Assembly (NCBI GenBank): GCA_965261585.1
Contig: CBDHDN010000029.1
Span: forward strand, 459,226-523,225
DNA from: CBDHDN01 sp965261585
GTDB taxonomy: Bacteria > Pseudomonadota > Alphaproteobacteria > UBA6615
Direction of reading: 5' to 3'
DNA length: 64,000 bases
Positions 34,741 through 42,855 of the stretch are shown one piece after another (the stretch's first letter is position 1; each line of letters starts with the position of its first letter). The position numbers and the translations under genes are program-made. The notes under the pieces are model-generated. The model saw only the letters and a list, made by a program, of their open reading frames with translations. It searched no databases and was not told where the DNA came from.

Positions 34741-35580
34741 ATGCTCCATCACCCGACCCTCGACCAACTCAAGGAGCTCCGCCTGCAGGGCATGGCCGAC
34801 GCCTTCACCGAGATGCAGGGCAAGGCCCAGGCCGACGAACTCGCCCATGCCGAATGGCTCGCCCTGCTGCTCGACCGCGAGGCCGCTGAGCGCAACCATC
34901 GGCGGCTGCAATATCGGCTCAGGAACGCACACCTGCGCCACAGCCGGGCCACGATCGAGGATGTCGACTACCGCACGCCCCGACGGCTCGACCGATCCGT
35001 GTTCCAGCAGCTCGCGACCGGCGAATGGATCGCCGAGAAGCGCAACCTGATCATCGTCGGCCCCTGCGGCGTCGGCAAAAGCTGGCTCGCCTGCGCCCTC
35101 GGCCAGATGGCCTGCCGACAGGACCGCTCCGTCCTCTACAAGCGTCTGTCCAGACTGTTCACCGAGTTGCAGCTCGGCCGCGGCGACGGCCGCTATCCCC
35201 GCCTCTTCCGCGCCCTCACCAGGGCCGACCTCTTGATCCTCGACGACTGGGGTCCGGACCGGCTCAGCCCGGATGAGCGCCGCGATCTGCTGGAGATCTT
35301 CGAGAACCGCTACGCCAACGCCTCGACCCTGATCACCAGCCAGCTCCCGGTCGGCTCCTGGCACGAGGTCATCGGCGAGCCCTCCTTCGCCGATGCCATC
35401 CTCGATCGCATCGTGCACAACGCCTATCGCTCGAACTCGACGGCGAGTCCCTGCGCAAGCATCAGGCGCCATAGGCCGCCGGGTAGTGGGTCAGTTTCAC
35501 GCCAGCGATGGCGGCAGGCGTCACCGACAAGCTGTGGGAGCTTGCCAACATCGTTCGGGTTGTGGACGATTGGGAGGTAG
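34741..35580 (+). CDS. istB: IstB helper ATPase of IS21 (last residues frameshifted)
   Basis: AAA+ ATPase of about 245 residues. Walker A in IIVGPCGVGKSWLACALGQ, Walker B in ADLLILDDWGPDRLS, sensor TLITSQLPVGSWHEVIGEP, and an N-terminal DnaC/IstB-like helical part (LDQLKELRLQGMADAFTEMQ). The natural ending LELDGESLRKHQAP with stop TAG 35472-35474 is in another frame; one base is missing near 35430, so the listed frame continues to 35580. The core is complete. Coupled to istA by 9 bases. Delivers target DNA to IstA. Confidence 0.88.
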   Translation: MLHHPTLDQLKELRLQGMADAFTEMQGKAQADELAHAEWLALLLDREAAERNHRRLQYRLRNAHLRHSRATIEDVDYRTPRRLDRSVFQQLATGEWIAEKRNLIIVGPCGVGKSWLACALGQMACRQDRSVLYKRLSRLFTELQLGRGDGRYPRLFRALTRADLLILDDWGPDRLSPDERRDLLEIFENRYANASTLITSQLPVGSWHEVIGEPSFADAILDRIVHNAYRSNSTASPCASIRRHRPPGSGSVSRQRWRQASPTSCGSLPTSFGLWTIGR

Positions 35581-35597
35581 GAAGGAAAGCTCGATGA
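35508..35597 (+). CDS. 29-residue protein of the IR-bounded cassette
   Basis: MAAGVTDKLWELANIVRVVD and DWEVGRKAR, stop overlapping the next start by ATGA. A TDKLWELxNIV-type start is reminiscent of short accessory frames found next to IS1-type transposases, but I cannot assign a function. Supported by tight coupling rather than homology. Confidence 0.4.
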   Translation: MAAGVTDKLWELANIVRVVDDWEVGRKAR

Positions 35598-35659
35598 ATA
35601 GGGTGCGATGGATAGCGGCTGGGGCGGCTATCGTGGCGGAGCATCGAAAGGAACGCTGA
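35594..35659 (+). CDS. 21-residue frame coupled to the following gene
   Basis: MNRVRWIAAGAAIVAEHRKE-R with stop TGA overlapping ATG of the 81-residue frame by one base (CGCTGATGG). Too short to judge; may be a leader for translational coupling. Confidence 0.25.
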   Translation: MNRVRWIAAGAAIVAEHRKER

Positions 35660-35712
35660 TGGCGTCCTGAGTCGGACCCGATTTCCTTGGACACAGAATT
35701 GGCTTAATCGAA

Positions 35713-36144
35713 GTGTCCAAGGAGGACCGGAACATGACCGATAATTTTGAGAAGAAAGTTGCTGTTGATGGGCCTGTGGTAAATGCGGGCGAGCTTGGCT
35801 CGTCCACGTTTTCCCCAGGCCAGGCTTTGCCGGCAGGCCCGCTGGGACTTGGCCAGCGATGGACGGTGGCGCGCAAGCGTGAGGTCGTTCTGCGGCTTTT
35901 GCGTGACGAGCCGGTGCAACTTCTGTCGCGCCAGTTGGGCGTAGAGATCTTCCGGCTCGAGCAGTGGCGTGAGAAAGCGATCGGCGGGATCGACGCCTCG
36001 CTCAAGCAACGCAAGGGCGATCCGGTGCAGGCGGAACTGGATAGCGCCATGAAGCGGATCGGAGAGTTGACCATGCAGGTGGAACTGCTGGAGGCCAAGA
36101 CGGAGACCTTCGGCCCTTTGGGGCGGCGGAGGTCGCGGCGATGA
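35713..36144 (+). CDS. IS3-like OrfA (copy 2)
   Basis: 143 residues starting MSKEDRNMTDNFEKKVAVDG. HTH-like region about 50-85 (ARKREVVLRLLRDEPVQLLS, RQLGVEIFRLEQWREKAI) and amphipathic helix AMKRIGELTMQVELLEAK. Ends GRRRSRR, overlapping OrfB by ATGA; no obvious slippery site, so the two are probably coupled by reinitiation. Confidence 0.85.
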   Translation: MSKEDRNMTDNFEKKVAVDGPVVNAGELGSSTFSPGQALPAGPLGLGQRWTVARKREVVLRLLRDEPVQLLSRQLGVEIFRLEQWREKAIGGIDASLKQRKGDPVQAELDSAMKRIGELTMQVELLEAKTETFGPLGRRRSRR

Positions 36145-37046
36145 GTGCCGCCACCTCGCCCGGCACGGGTCTGGCCTACGGCCTGCGGCGGGTCTGCGCC
36201 GCCTGGGGCATGGCCCGCTCCTCGTTCTACGCCATGACCTCCGGCCAGCACGCCGAGCAGCCGCCGGCAAAGCGTCGGGGACCGAAGCCCGCGATCTCGG
36301 ACCAGGCGCTGCTGGTGGCGATCGAAGCCGACCTGGAGGCATCGCCCTGGGAGGGCGAGGGCTACCGCAAGGTCTGGGCTCGGCTTCGGGTCTGTCGCGA
36401 CATCCGGGTTGCCCGCAAGCGGGTGCTCCGCCTGATGCGCGAGAACAATCTGCTCTCGCCCCATCGCTGCCGCCGCCGTGGCGGCAATCCCCATGACGGT
36501 GAGATCATCACTCATGCCCCGAACCTCATGTGGGGCACCGATGGCGTTCGGGTGTTCACGGTGGACGACGGCTGGGGCTGGATCTTCACCGCCGTCGAGC
36601 ATTGGAACGCCGAGTGTGTCGGCTGGCATGTCTGCAAGCGCGGCGACCGCTTCGCCGCCCTGCAGCCGATCTCCATGGGGCTTGCCGGGCTGTATGGCTC
36701 GACCGCGGCCGGCGCGGCTCGGGGGCTGGCCTTGCGGATGGATCACGGCTCCCAGTATCTGTCGGACCACTTCACCAACCAGATCAAGTTCTGGGGTATC
36801 CAGCCGTCCTACGCCTTCGTCGCCGAGCCCCAGACCAACGGCGTCGCCGAGCGGTTCAATCGCACGCTGAAGGAACAGATCATCCATGGTCGCATCTACC
36901 GCAACATCGCGGAGCTGCGGGACGCCGTCCGCGACTTCGTCGAACTCTACAATGCCCAGTGGATCGTCGAAAAGAACGGCTACCTGAGCCCCGCTCAAGC
37001 TCGTCAGGCGTGGCACGCCGCGATCTCAATCAGGCCCGCCGCGTGA
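36141..37046 (+). CDS. IS3-like OrfB transposase (copy 2, intact)
   Basis: 301 residues. HTH_21-type linker (EGEGYRKVWARLRVCRDIRV, KRVLRLMRENNLLSP) and rve core with Asp in LMWGTDGVRVFTVDD, Asp in ALRMDHGSQYLSDHF and Glu in TNGVAERFNRTLKEQI, spaced as D-D-35-E. The frame is undamaged, so this is the probable active source of the family in the window. The long target duplication is unusual for an enzyme of this type. Confidence 0.92.
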   Translation: MSAATSPGTGLAYGLRRVCAAWGMARSSFYAMTSGQHAEQPPAKRRGPKPAISDQALLVAIEADLEASPWEGEGYRKVWARLRVCRDIRVARKRVLRLMRENNLLSPHRCRRRGGNPHDGEIITHAPNLMWGTDGVRVFTVDDGWGWIFTAVEHWNAECVGWHVCKRGDRFAALQPISMGLAGLYGSTAAGAARGLALRMDHGSQYLSDHFTNQIKFWGIQPSYAFVAEPQTNGVAERFNRTLKEQIIHGRIYRNIAELRDAVRDFVELYNAQWIVEKNGYLSPAQARQAWHAAISIRPAA

Positions 37047-37086
37047 GACAAACTTGTGTCCAAGGAACCGGGTGCGCTACACGCTG

Positions 37087-37332
37087 ATGGCGTCCAGAGA
37101 AAGATACATCGTAAATTTGGCGTGCGTGGACTGCGGGACTACGGCAACTGCCACCATCGAGGAAGCAGAGAGCCCCGTTTACGACAGGAACCCAAACCGT
37201 GTTCTCGTATCTGGACAGAGGGTTTCGAATGAGTACGTGGCGGCGATTGGCAAGAGCCAGCAGTCTTTCGGTGTCTCACCTGCAGATCAGAGGTCCAGGC
37301 GAATTAGGACACTACCGATTTTCCGAAACTGA
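37087..37332 (+). CDS. 81-residue small protein with a CxxC pair, in IS1-like cassette
   Basis: MASRERYIVNLACVDCGTTA, TATIEEAESPVYDRNPNRVL, VSGQRVSNEYVAAIGKSQQS. A beta-rich, zinc-ribbon-like start with one CVDC knuckle. The start codon lies in the 14-bp duplication created by the IS3-like element, so the frame survived insertion but lost its upstream coupling and ribosome site. I do not know its function; a passenger of the cassette. Confidence 0.45.
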   Translation: MASRERYIVNLACVDCGTTATATIEEAESPVYDRNPNRVLVSGQRVSNEYVAAIGKSQQSFGVSPADQRSRRIRTLPIFRN

Positions 37333-37433
37333 CCCACTACCGGCCGCCGCCCTTGCTTGACCGAAACCGAGGAAAATGACATCAACCACAGACCCAGCGG
37401 CGGCGATCATGCCGTCACGGACGGCCGACCACC

Positions 37434-37520
37434 AGGTGGTCGCGATGCATCGGTACGGGTGGTCGGGATGGATCGGAATGGGTGGTCGCGATGCGTCGGA
37501 AATCGCTGGTCGCAATCGTC
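37434..37520. repeat. 23-bp tandem repeats at right end of IS21
   Basis: About three and a half imperfect units, complement of the left-end units (GCGACCACCCATTCCGATCC when complemented). Likely transposase-binding sites. Confidence 0.82.
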
Positions 37521-37628
37521 GGAATGCGCATTCTTGCGCGCACATGCGGCCGAATCCTACGTAACCCCGGTAAGGTGAGACAGGAAAGGAGTACCCGTCG
37601 GCCAAGCGGATACGCCTCAAAGCGCCCC

Positions 37629-39050
37629 CTAGGGCTGGAGCCGGATACCCGTGAAATGACGTGCGCGGCCGCCAGATGGACCAGCGAGGTTCCTTGTGGT
37701 GATCGAGGGGACAGCTGCTCTCAGGTCACGGCCGAACGATTGGACGGTGCCGGGGTGCCGTCGGCCTTGCAACTCGCACCATACGCACCAAGCTGCATAG
37801 AGTTCGGTGCACCTGATCTCGGCCCCGGCAGCCGCAAAGCAACGGTCCCGCACGAATGCGCTAATTGGGCTGGCGAGGTCCTGCAGATCCTCGATTGCGT
37901 CTGAGGCCGAACCGGGCTGTTCGAAGAAGCCCCGCTCCTGCAAACGATGCCACCCCTCGATAGCCCAAATCAATATGCTGGGCAACTCGGCTAGCAGACG
38001 ATCAGTCAGGTTGTGGTCCTCCCTCCCATAGAAGCTCCTTGTCAGGCGCAACACGATGAACCGGCGAGCCAGCGCGCCACTTGCATCGGCCAGCCGCGGC
38101 AACTCGTTCGTCAGGATAAGAAACCGTGTCGTCAGACGGCCGGTCCAGGGCGCGAGGAATTTCCGATCGATTGTAATGTTGTCCTCGCCGCTGATTGACA
38201 GCAGCCGCTCCGTGATCGTCTGCTGATCAACCCTGCCACCCAAGCGCGCATCCGAGACGATGGCAGCGATCCTTCCGATAAGGGGTGCTAGGCCAAAATT
38301 CTGGGTCAGGGAACTCAGCGTCGGGGCGCAGACGTTGCCGCTTCCGAGCAAGTCCGTAAGCACCCGCCCAATTACGCCCTTGCCCGCCCGCGGAGGCCCA
38401 ACGATCAGGAAGATCTTTTGCTGCCGTGTGTCAGACGTAAGCAGATAACCGAAGATCTCCCGCAGCGCGTCGATAGAATCGGTATCGTCCGAAAAAAGAT
38501 CCTGCAGAAAACTCAGCCACGCCTTTGGCTGATGCGCGTCAGCGCAATAGTTGAATGGAAGTGCGTTGAACGAGAAGAACCTCGGGGTTGGCTGCTGATG
38601 CTCCGTCGTTGGTAGATGAATAATGGCGGTTTGGCAGCACAGGACCTCGACCGGGTCCGGAGACAGATCCTCGACGTAGTCAAGCCAGCATGGCGGACTG
38701 ACCTCCGCATCGAGGTAGACCTCAGCCTTCAGGGCGTCGACCACGGCCTCGACTCTTCCTTTTGTGGCGTTGAACGGTAGTAGCAGGCCAGCTGCCGTGC
38801 GGAGCTTGGCCTGGTCAAGAAAGCGGTAGACCTCAGCGCGAATTCTTTGCTCTTCAATGAACTGATAGCGGGCCTTCGCCCATACACAGAAAATACCACG
38901 CCAAAACCGCAATATTGGCAAACATTCAAAGAAGTAATCACGCCTTATGAAGGCCCGCGCGCTCGCCAAAGGCTCATTCCGGTCAAGAACGACTAGCTCG
39001 TCTGCGCGGCGTTCAGCCTTTGCAACATCGAGTTCCACAAAACCGGTCAT
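37629..39050 (-). CDS. P4-type SF3 helicase/primase C-terminal protein of a phage or integrative island
   Basis: 473 residues. D5_N-like region (FIEEQRIRAEVYRFLDQAKL) then an SF3 helicase: Walker A KIFLIVGPPRAGKGVIGRVL (about 230), the B'/sensor part SISGEDNITIDRKFLAPWTG, and RFLILTNELPRLADASGALARRF, all typical of phage/plasmid P4 primase-helicases. It begins 4 bases inside the upstream gene (ATGA overlap) and lies next to tRNA-Val, a usual attachment site, so it probably drives replication of a decayed satellite or island. No integrase is present. Confidence 0.85.
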   Translation of the reverse strand: MTGFVELDVAKAERRADELVVLDRNEPLASARAFIRRDYFFECLPILRFWRGIFCVWAKARYQFIEEQRIRAEVYRFLDQAKLRTAAGLLLPFNATKGRVEAVVDALKAEVYLDAEVSPPCWLDYVEDLSPDPVEVLCCQTAIIHLPTTEHQQPTPRFFSFNALPFNYCADAHQPKAWLSFLQDLFSDDTDSIDALREIFGYLLTSDTRQQKIFLIVGPPRAGKGVIGRVLTDLLGSGNVCAPTLSSLTQNFGLAPLIGRIAAIVSDARLGGRVDQQTITERLLSISGEDNITIDRKFLAPWTGRLTTRFLILTNELPRLADASGALARRFIVLRLTRSFYGREDHNLTDRLLAELPSILIWAIEGWHRLQERGFFEQPGSASDAIEDLQDLASPISAFVRDRCFAAAGAEIRCTELYAAWCVWCELQGRRHPGTVQSFGRDLRAAVPSITTRNLAGPSGGRARHFTGIRLQP

Positions 39051-39649
39051 ATCGCGGACCGTGGAACACGGACGCGTGGCATCGGCGCATATCGCTTTAT
39101 GAGTCGCTCAAGTTCGAGGCCGTGCTCGAGATCCTCCGCGACCAACTCGTGGTGGCCGAGAAAGAGGCGCGCCGCTGCGGCTCGACGGTCGACTATGTAA
39201 ATGCCAGCCTGTTTTGTGCCGCAAGCGGACAGCCAACTCGGCATCGACCGATATAGCCAGAGCGGTCGCTCGAACAGAGCAAGCCCGAGTTCGCCCAGCA
39301 GCATTCCATAGCCGCGCCTTCGCCAAACTCGACTCGGTTCACCTAGAGTCCAGGCGACCAGGTCGACCAACGGATGCGAAGCGAGCTGCAGAAGTGGAGT
39401 CGGTATCGGCCCGCCATCATAGCAAGGCAGGATCATCGCCGAGCGCCCGCCGTCTGGAGCAAGCTCAAATAGGCCGTCCTGACGAAGATACGCGCTAGCA
39501 ACCCGCATGCCGCCGGCATGGTTGATGCTACGCGGCGAGACTGCGAGCCGGCGAAGCCGCCCAATGTCGTCTGGATTTGGCTGCGCGCAGCTCAACCATT
39601 CGCGCTCAAGCCAGGACAGGCTCGAATCGCTCACGTTCATCCGAGTCAC
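39047..39649 (-). CDS. Hypothetical protein coupled to the SF3 helicase
   Basis: 200 residues; starts GTG 39649 or ATG 39640 (MNVSDSSLSWLEREWLSCAQ). Contains GRSAMILPCYDGGPIPTPLL, a motif-like YGMLLGELGLALFERPLWLY and AGIYIVDRRAAAARLFLGHH, and ends in LERLIKRYAPMPRVRVPRSAI. The block order suggests a TOPRIM/primase-associated protein as often precedes such helicases, but no catalytic motif is clear. Overlaps the helicase start by ATGA. Confidence 0.6.
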   Translation of the reverse strand: MTRMNVSDSSLSWLEREWLSCAQPNPDDIGRLRRLAVSPRSINHAGGMRVASAYLRQDGLFELAPDGGRSAMILPCYDGGPIPTPLLQLASHPLVDLVAWTLGEPSRVWRRRGYGMLLGELGLALFERPLWLYRSMPSWLSACGTKQAGIYIVDRRAAAARLFLGHHELVAEDLEHGLELERLIKRYAPMPRVRVPRSAI

Positions 39650-39863
39650 CTGGCCCGCTCTCTACCAGTTCGATGGCTGGGAGCTGCGTTGCGGTTTGCG
39701 CCAGCTCCCTGCCAGGGAAGAAGGACAAATGCAGAACGTTTTGCCCGTGAATTGCCCACCTCCACTGGGCAAACCCGGCCAGTTCGTGGCTTGTTCAGGC
39801 GCAGCAAGGCAAACCAGCACCTCGCATTTAGCGCCGATTCTCTTTGAGTCTCAAAGAGTTGGC

Positions 39864-39938
39864 TGGTGGGCGCGGCTGGGATTGAACCAGCGACCCCTAC
39901 GATGTCAACGTAGTGCTCTTCCGCTGAGCTACGCGCCC
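39864..39938 (-). tRNA. tRNA-Val (GAC)
   Basis: Cloverleaf folds completely: acceptor GGGCGCG/CGCGCCC, D-arm GCTCAGCGGAAGAGC, anticodon stem CTACG/CGTAG with loop TTGACAT (anticodon GAC), T-arm GCTGGTTCAATCCCAGC, discriminator A and encoded CCA. The helicase island lies directly beyond its 3' end, so it likely served as the attachment site; no second copy of the 3' end was seen in the window. Confidence 0.95.
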
Positions 39939-40034
39939 CGGGCCGAGTGCCGGCAGCCATCGGGGGCCCCGGCCGCAGCCGCGCTCGCGTCTTACCACCG
40001 CCCTTGCGGGCCTGGCAAGCGCCGGCCGGCGCGC

Positions 40035-40391
40035 TCAGTGGGCGAGGATGCGGTCGACGTTGTCGACGAGTTCGCGCAGATGGAACGGCTTCGACAGGAC
40101 CTTGGCGTCGCTCATGGTCTGCTGCGCATTCATGGCGACGGCGGCGAAGCCCGTGATGTACAGGATCTTCAAATCGGGGCACGAGCGCGAGGCCTGACGC
40201 GACAGCTCGATCCCGTCCATGCCCGGCATGACTATATCGGCGATCAGCAGGTCGAAGCGGCAGCCATCGATCTCCTGGACCGCGGCCAGGCCGTCGGGCA
40301 CCGAGACGACCTCGTGGCCGGCGCGGTTGAGGGCGTTGCCCAGGAAACCGCGCATGGCGTCATCGTCTTCGGCAAGGAGTATCTTGGCCAT
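40035..40391 (-). CDS. cpdR: CpdR-type single-domain response regulator
   Basis: 118 residues from ATG 40391. Receiver only: acidic pocket LLAEDDDAMRGFLGNALNRA, phospho-acceptor Asp in DLLIADIVMPGMDGIELSRQ, Thr/Lys switch in KILYITGFAAVAMNAQQT and VLSKPFHLRELVDNV. Size and sequence match CpdR, which in alphaproteobacteria is phosphorylated by the CckA-ChpT relay and primes ClpXP to degrade cell-cycle proteins. Lies between tRNA-Val and the divergent N-formylglutamate amidohydrolase, a usual alphaproteobacterial setting. Confidence 0.88.
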   Translation of the reverse strand: MAKILLAEDDDAMRGFLGNALNRAGHEVVSVPDGLAAVQEIDGCRFDLLIADIVMPGMDGIELSRQASRSCPDLKILYITGFAAVAMNAQQTMSDAKVLSKPFHLRELVDNVDRILAH

Positions 40392-40578
40392 AAGAGCTGC
40401 TTGTGCTGCTGAGAAAGCGGTGAGCGCGACTCGCGACAGTAAAACTAGGCGGCGTATAGTTGCCAAACTGTGAACAATCAAGCCGCCTCGCCCGGCGCCG
40501 CCGGCCGCCTGCCGCGCCGGTCTGGTCCACGCCCCCGGCTGGGATGACACGCGGCGGAGTTTCCGCTACACCGAACCC

Positions 40579-41466
40579 ATGGACTCCGCGGTCGGTGACA
40601 CAACCTACGCGCCTGTCGAAATCCTGACGCCCGCCGAACGGGCGGCGCCAATGGTGTTTTCCTCGCCGCACAGCGGGCGCGACTACCCGGCCTCGTTCCT
40701 GGCTCAGTCACCGCTCGACCCGGTGACGCTGCGACGCTCGGAGGACAGCTTCGTCGATGAGATCTTCGCGGCCGCGCCGCGATGCGGCGCGCCATTGCTG
40801 AAGGCGCTGTTCCCGCGCGCCTACTGCGATCCCAATCGCGAGCCGTTCGAGCTCGACCCGTCGATGTTCGCAGGGCGCCTGCCGGATTTTGTCAATACGC
40901 GCTCGCGTCGCGTTGCCGCCGGCCTCGGCACGATTGCCCGCGTCGTCGCCAGCGGCGCCGAGATCTATGACCGCAAGCTGCGCTTCGACGAAGCGCTCGC
41001 CCGCATCGAGATGAACTACCGCCCCTATCACGCCGCCCTCACCGCGCTGATCGCCGAGACGCGGCGCCACTTCGGCACGTGCGTGTTGATCGAATGCCAT
41101 TCGATGCCGTCGATCGGCGGCCCGATGGAGGACGACGCCGGCAAGCGGCGCCGCGTCGACATAATCCTCGGCGACGGTCACGGCAACAGCTGCGCCCCCG
41201 GGCCTGACCGGCCTCGTCGAAGCCCTGCTCGCCGAGCAGGGCTATCGGGTAACCCGCAACGCGCCCCTACTCCGGCGGCTTCATTACGCGCAACTATGGC
41301 CGGCCGCGCGGCGGCGTGCACGCGCTGCAGATCGAGATCAACCGCGCCCTCTATATGGACGAGTGCCGTATCGAGCGGGGCACCCTCCATGCGCCAGCTG
41401 ACCGAGAGCTTCACCGCGGTGATCGAAGGGTTGTGCGACGCCGGGCCGCAGGTGCTCGCCGCCTGA
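40579..41466 (+). pseudogene. N-formylglutamate amidohydrolase, frameshifted
   Basis: The first 205 residues are normal: PMVFSSPHSGRDYPASFLAQ, SEDSFVDEIFAAAPRCGAPL, FPRAYCDPNREPFELDPSMF, VLIECHSMPSIGGPMEDDAG and RVDIILGDGHGNSCAP (metal and substrate residues). Then an extra base in CCCCCGGG (about 41200) and one in GCCCC (about 41265) move the frame away from LTGLVEALLAEQGYRVTRNA, PYSGGFITRNYGRP and LQIEINRALYMDE; a third extra G near 41382 brings it back for MRQLTESFTAVIEGL. Total length minus three bases gives 295 codons. Hydrolyses N-formyl-Glu (histidine breakdown) or related amides. Insertions may be sequencing errors. Confidence 0.8.
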
Positions 41467-41693
41467 CGCGGCCGGGCTGCGGCCGCGCACGGCCGCAAAC
41501 GCTGTGTGATCGGCCATGGACCGAACATCGCCGCCAACGGCGCCCAAGCGCGGCGTGCGCCGGGCCCAAGCCACCATCGAACGCCGCCAAAAAAGAAAGG
41601 GCCGCGTCATGCACGGCCCAAGTTTAGGGAGGAAACGTACTATCGCGGCGCCCACGGAAAAATCAACCGGTTTCGACAATCGGTTGTGAACTA

Positions 41694-42743
41694 GAGCGGG
41701 TCCGGCATAGACAGAATCAAAAAGGGGATTCCCAATGGTCGCAAAAAGTGATTCAAGCTATGAGCTGAGTTAAAGGAGGCCAGCCATGGATGACACGACC
41801 GTATTCGGAAGATCTTCGTGAACGAGTTGTTCGAGTTGTTGAATCGGGGACCTCTCGCAATGCGGCGGCGAAGCAATTTGATGTGAGCATCAGCTTTGTT
41901 GTGAAGCTGATGCAGCGTTGGAAGCAGCGGGGCACGATCAAAGCCGACAAATACGGTGGCTGGAAGAAATCGAAACTGGCTCCCCATGGCGATCGCATTC
42001 GGGCTCTGGTGATGGAGAATTGCGACATCACCATTGACAAGCTTTGCGTCTTGCTGGCCGCCGAGGGGATCGAGGCGAAGCGCTCGACGCTTGGCGACTT
42101 TCTTCTGGCTCAGGGGCTGAGTCGCAAAAAAAGACAGCCCACGCCGCCGAGCAGGAGCGCCCTGACGTCGCGGCGGCGCGAGCCACTTGGCGCAACGAGC
42201 AACCTGGGCTGATTGCCGAACGGCTGGTCTTTCTCGACGAGACCTGGGCGCGGACGAACATGGCCCGGCGTTATGGCCGGGCACCGCGCGGCGAACGGGT
42301 GGTGGCGGCCATTCCCCATGGCCACTGGAAGACAACCACGTTCATTGCCGCCCTGCGTCACGACCGGATCACCGCGCCCTGCGTTTTCGATGGCCCGATC
42401 AACGGCGCAAGCTTCCTTGCCTGGGTCCAGCAAGCCTTGGTCCCGACCCTGTCCGCGGGCGACATCGTCATCATGGACAACCTCTCCTCCCACAAGGTCG
42501 CCGGCGTACACGAGGCCATTGAGGCGGTCGGCGCAACCCCGCTCTACCTGCCGCCCTACAGCCCCGATCTCAATCCCATCGAACAGGTCTTCGCCAAGCT
42601 CAAAGCCATTCTCCGCAAGGTCGGCGCCAGAACCGTCGATGACCTCTGGCGGGCAATTGGAAACGCCCTCGATGAATTCTCTCCAACCGAATGCAGAAAC
42701 TACCTCGTCAATGCAGGATATTCCGTCTAAACCGGATGTGCTC
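41694..42743 (+). mobile_element. IS630-family element, type A copy 2
   Basis: 1050 bp between TA dinucleotides (41692-41693 and 42744-42745), same ends and orientation as the copy at 17386-18435. I count about five base differences (for example GAG/AAG at the Glu-Leu of DELC). Recent duplication. Confidence 0.93.
41790..42730 (+). CDS. IS630-family transposase made by -1 frameshifting (copy 2)
   Basis: First frame 41790-42212 (MTRPYSEDLRERVVRVVESG), second to 42730 with Asp in LVFLDETWART, Asp in IVIMDNLSSHKV and Glu in LNPIEQVFAKLKAI. The seven-A slippery run (about 42125-42131) is the same as in copy 1. A Glu to Lys change (IDKLC) in the first frame separates the copies. Probably functional. 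Confidence 0.9.
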
Positions 42744-42855
42744 TAGCAGGTTATCGGCATTTCGCTCGCGCACCATAGGCCCATGTGGATTTGTGCACCG
42801 CATCATAGCAACGGCGAGTCGCCTTGCCAGCCGGCATGGCACGGCCCTTGCTTGC

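Larger units (their letters stand above)
35668..37081 (+). mobile_element. IS3-like element with 14-bp target duplication, copy 2
   Basis: 1414 bp, same ends as the copy at 21634-23047 but opposite orientation. Flanked by CGCTGATGGCGTCC at 35654-35667 and 37082-37095, a 14-bp duplication. It inserted at the start codon of an 81-residue gene in the cassette. The duplication recreates ATGGCGTCC on the far side, so the gene keeps its start. Confidence 0.92.
35482..37341 (+). mobile_element. Small IS1-like cassette (about 432 bp) interrupted by an IS3-like element
   Basis: Perfect 17-bp inverted repeats GGTAGTGGGTCAGTTTC at 35482 and (complemented) 37325-37341, flanked by the 8-bp duplication GGCCGCCG (35474-35481 and 37342-37349). 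Ends beginning GGT and 8-9-bp duplications are as in the IS1 family, but no transposase is present. Without the nested IS it is about 432 bp with three overlapping small reading frames. A non-autonomous IS1-type element is the best guess. Confidence 0.75.
32979..37544 (+). mobile_element. IS21-family element carrying nested insertions
   Basis: Left end TGTGCGCACACCG (32979) and right end, complemented, TGTGCGCGCAAGAA (37544). Each end carries about four copies of a 23-bp imperfect repeat (core GCGACCACNNATTCCGAT), the multi-site ends typical of IS21 transposase binding. Inside are istA (frameshifted), istB, an IR-bounded cassette at 35482-37341 and, within that, an IS3-like element at 35668-37081. 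No 4-8-bp target duplication was found at the borders, so the exact ends are approximate. Confidence 0.82.

Noticed and set aside
32979..37544. Target-site duplication for the IS21
   Set aside because: No matching 4-8-bp repeat was seen outside the inferred ends; the ends are given by repeat symmetry only.
39650..39863. Minus-strand frame downstream of tRNA-Val (AAPTSQLFETQRESA...)
   Set aside because: It is read through the tRNA sequence and lacks a start; treated as spacer or attachment-site flank.
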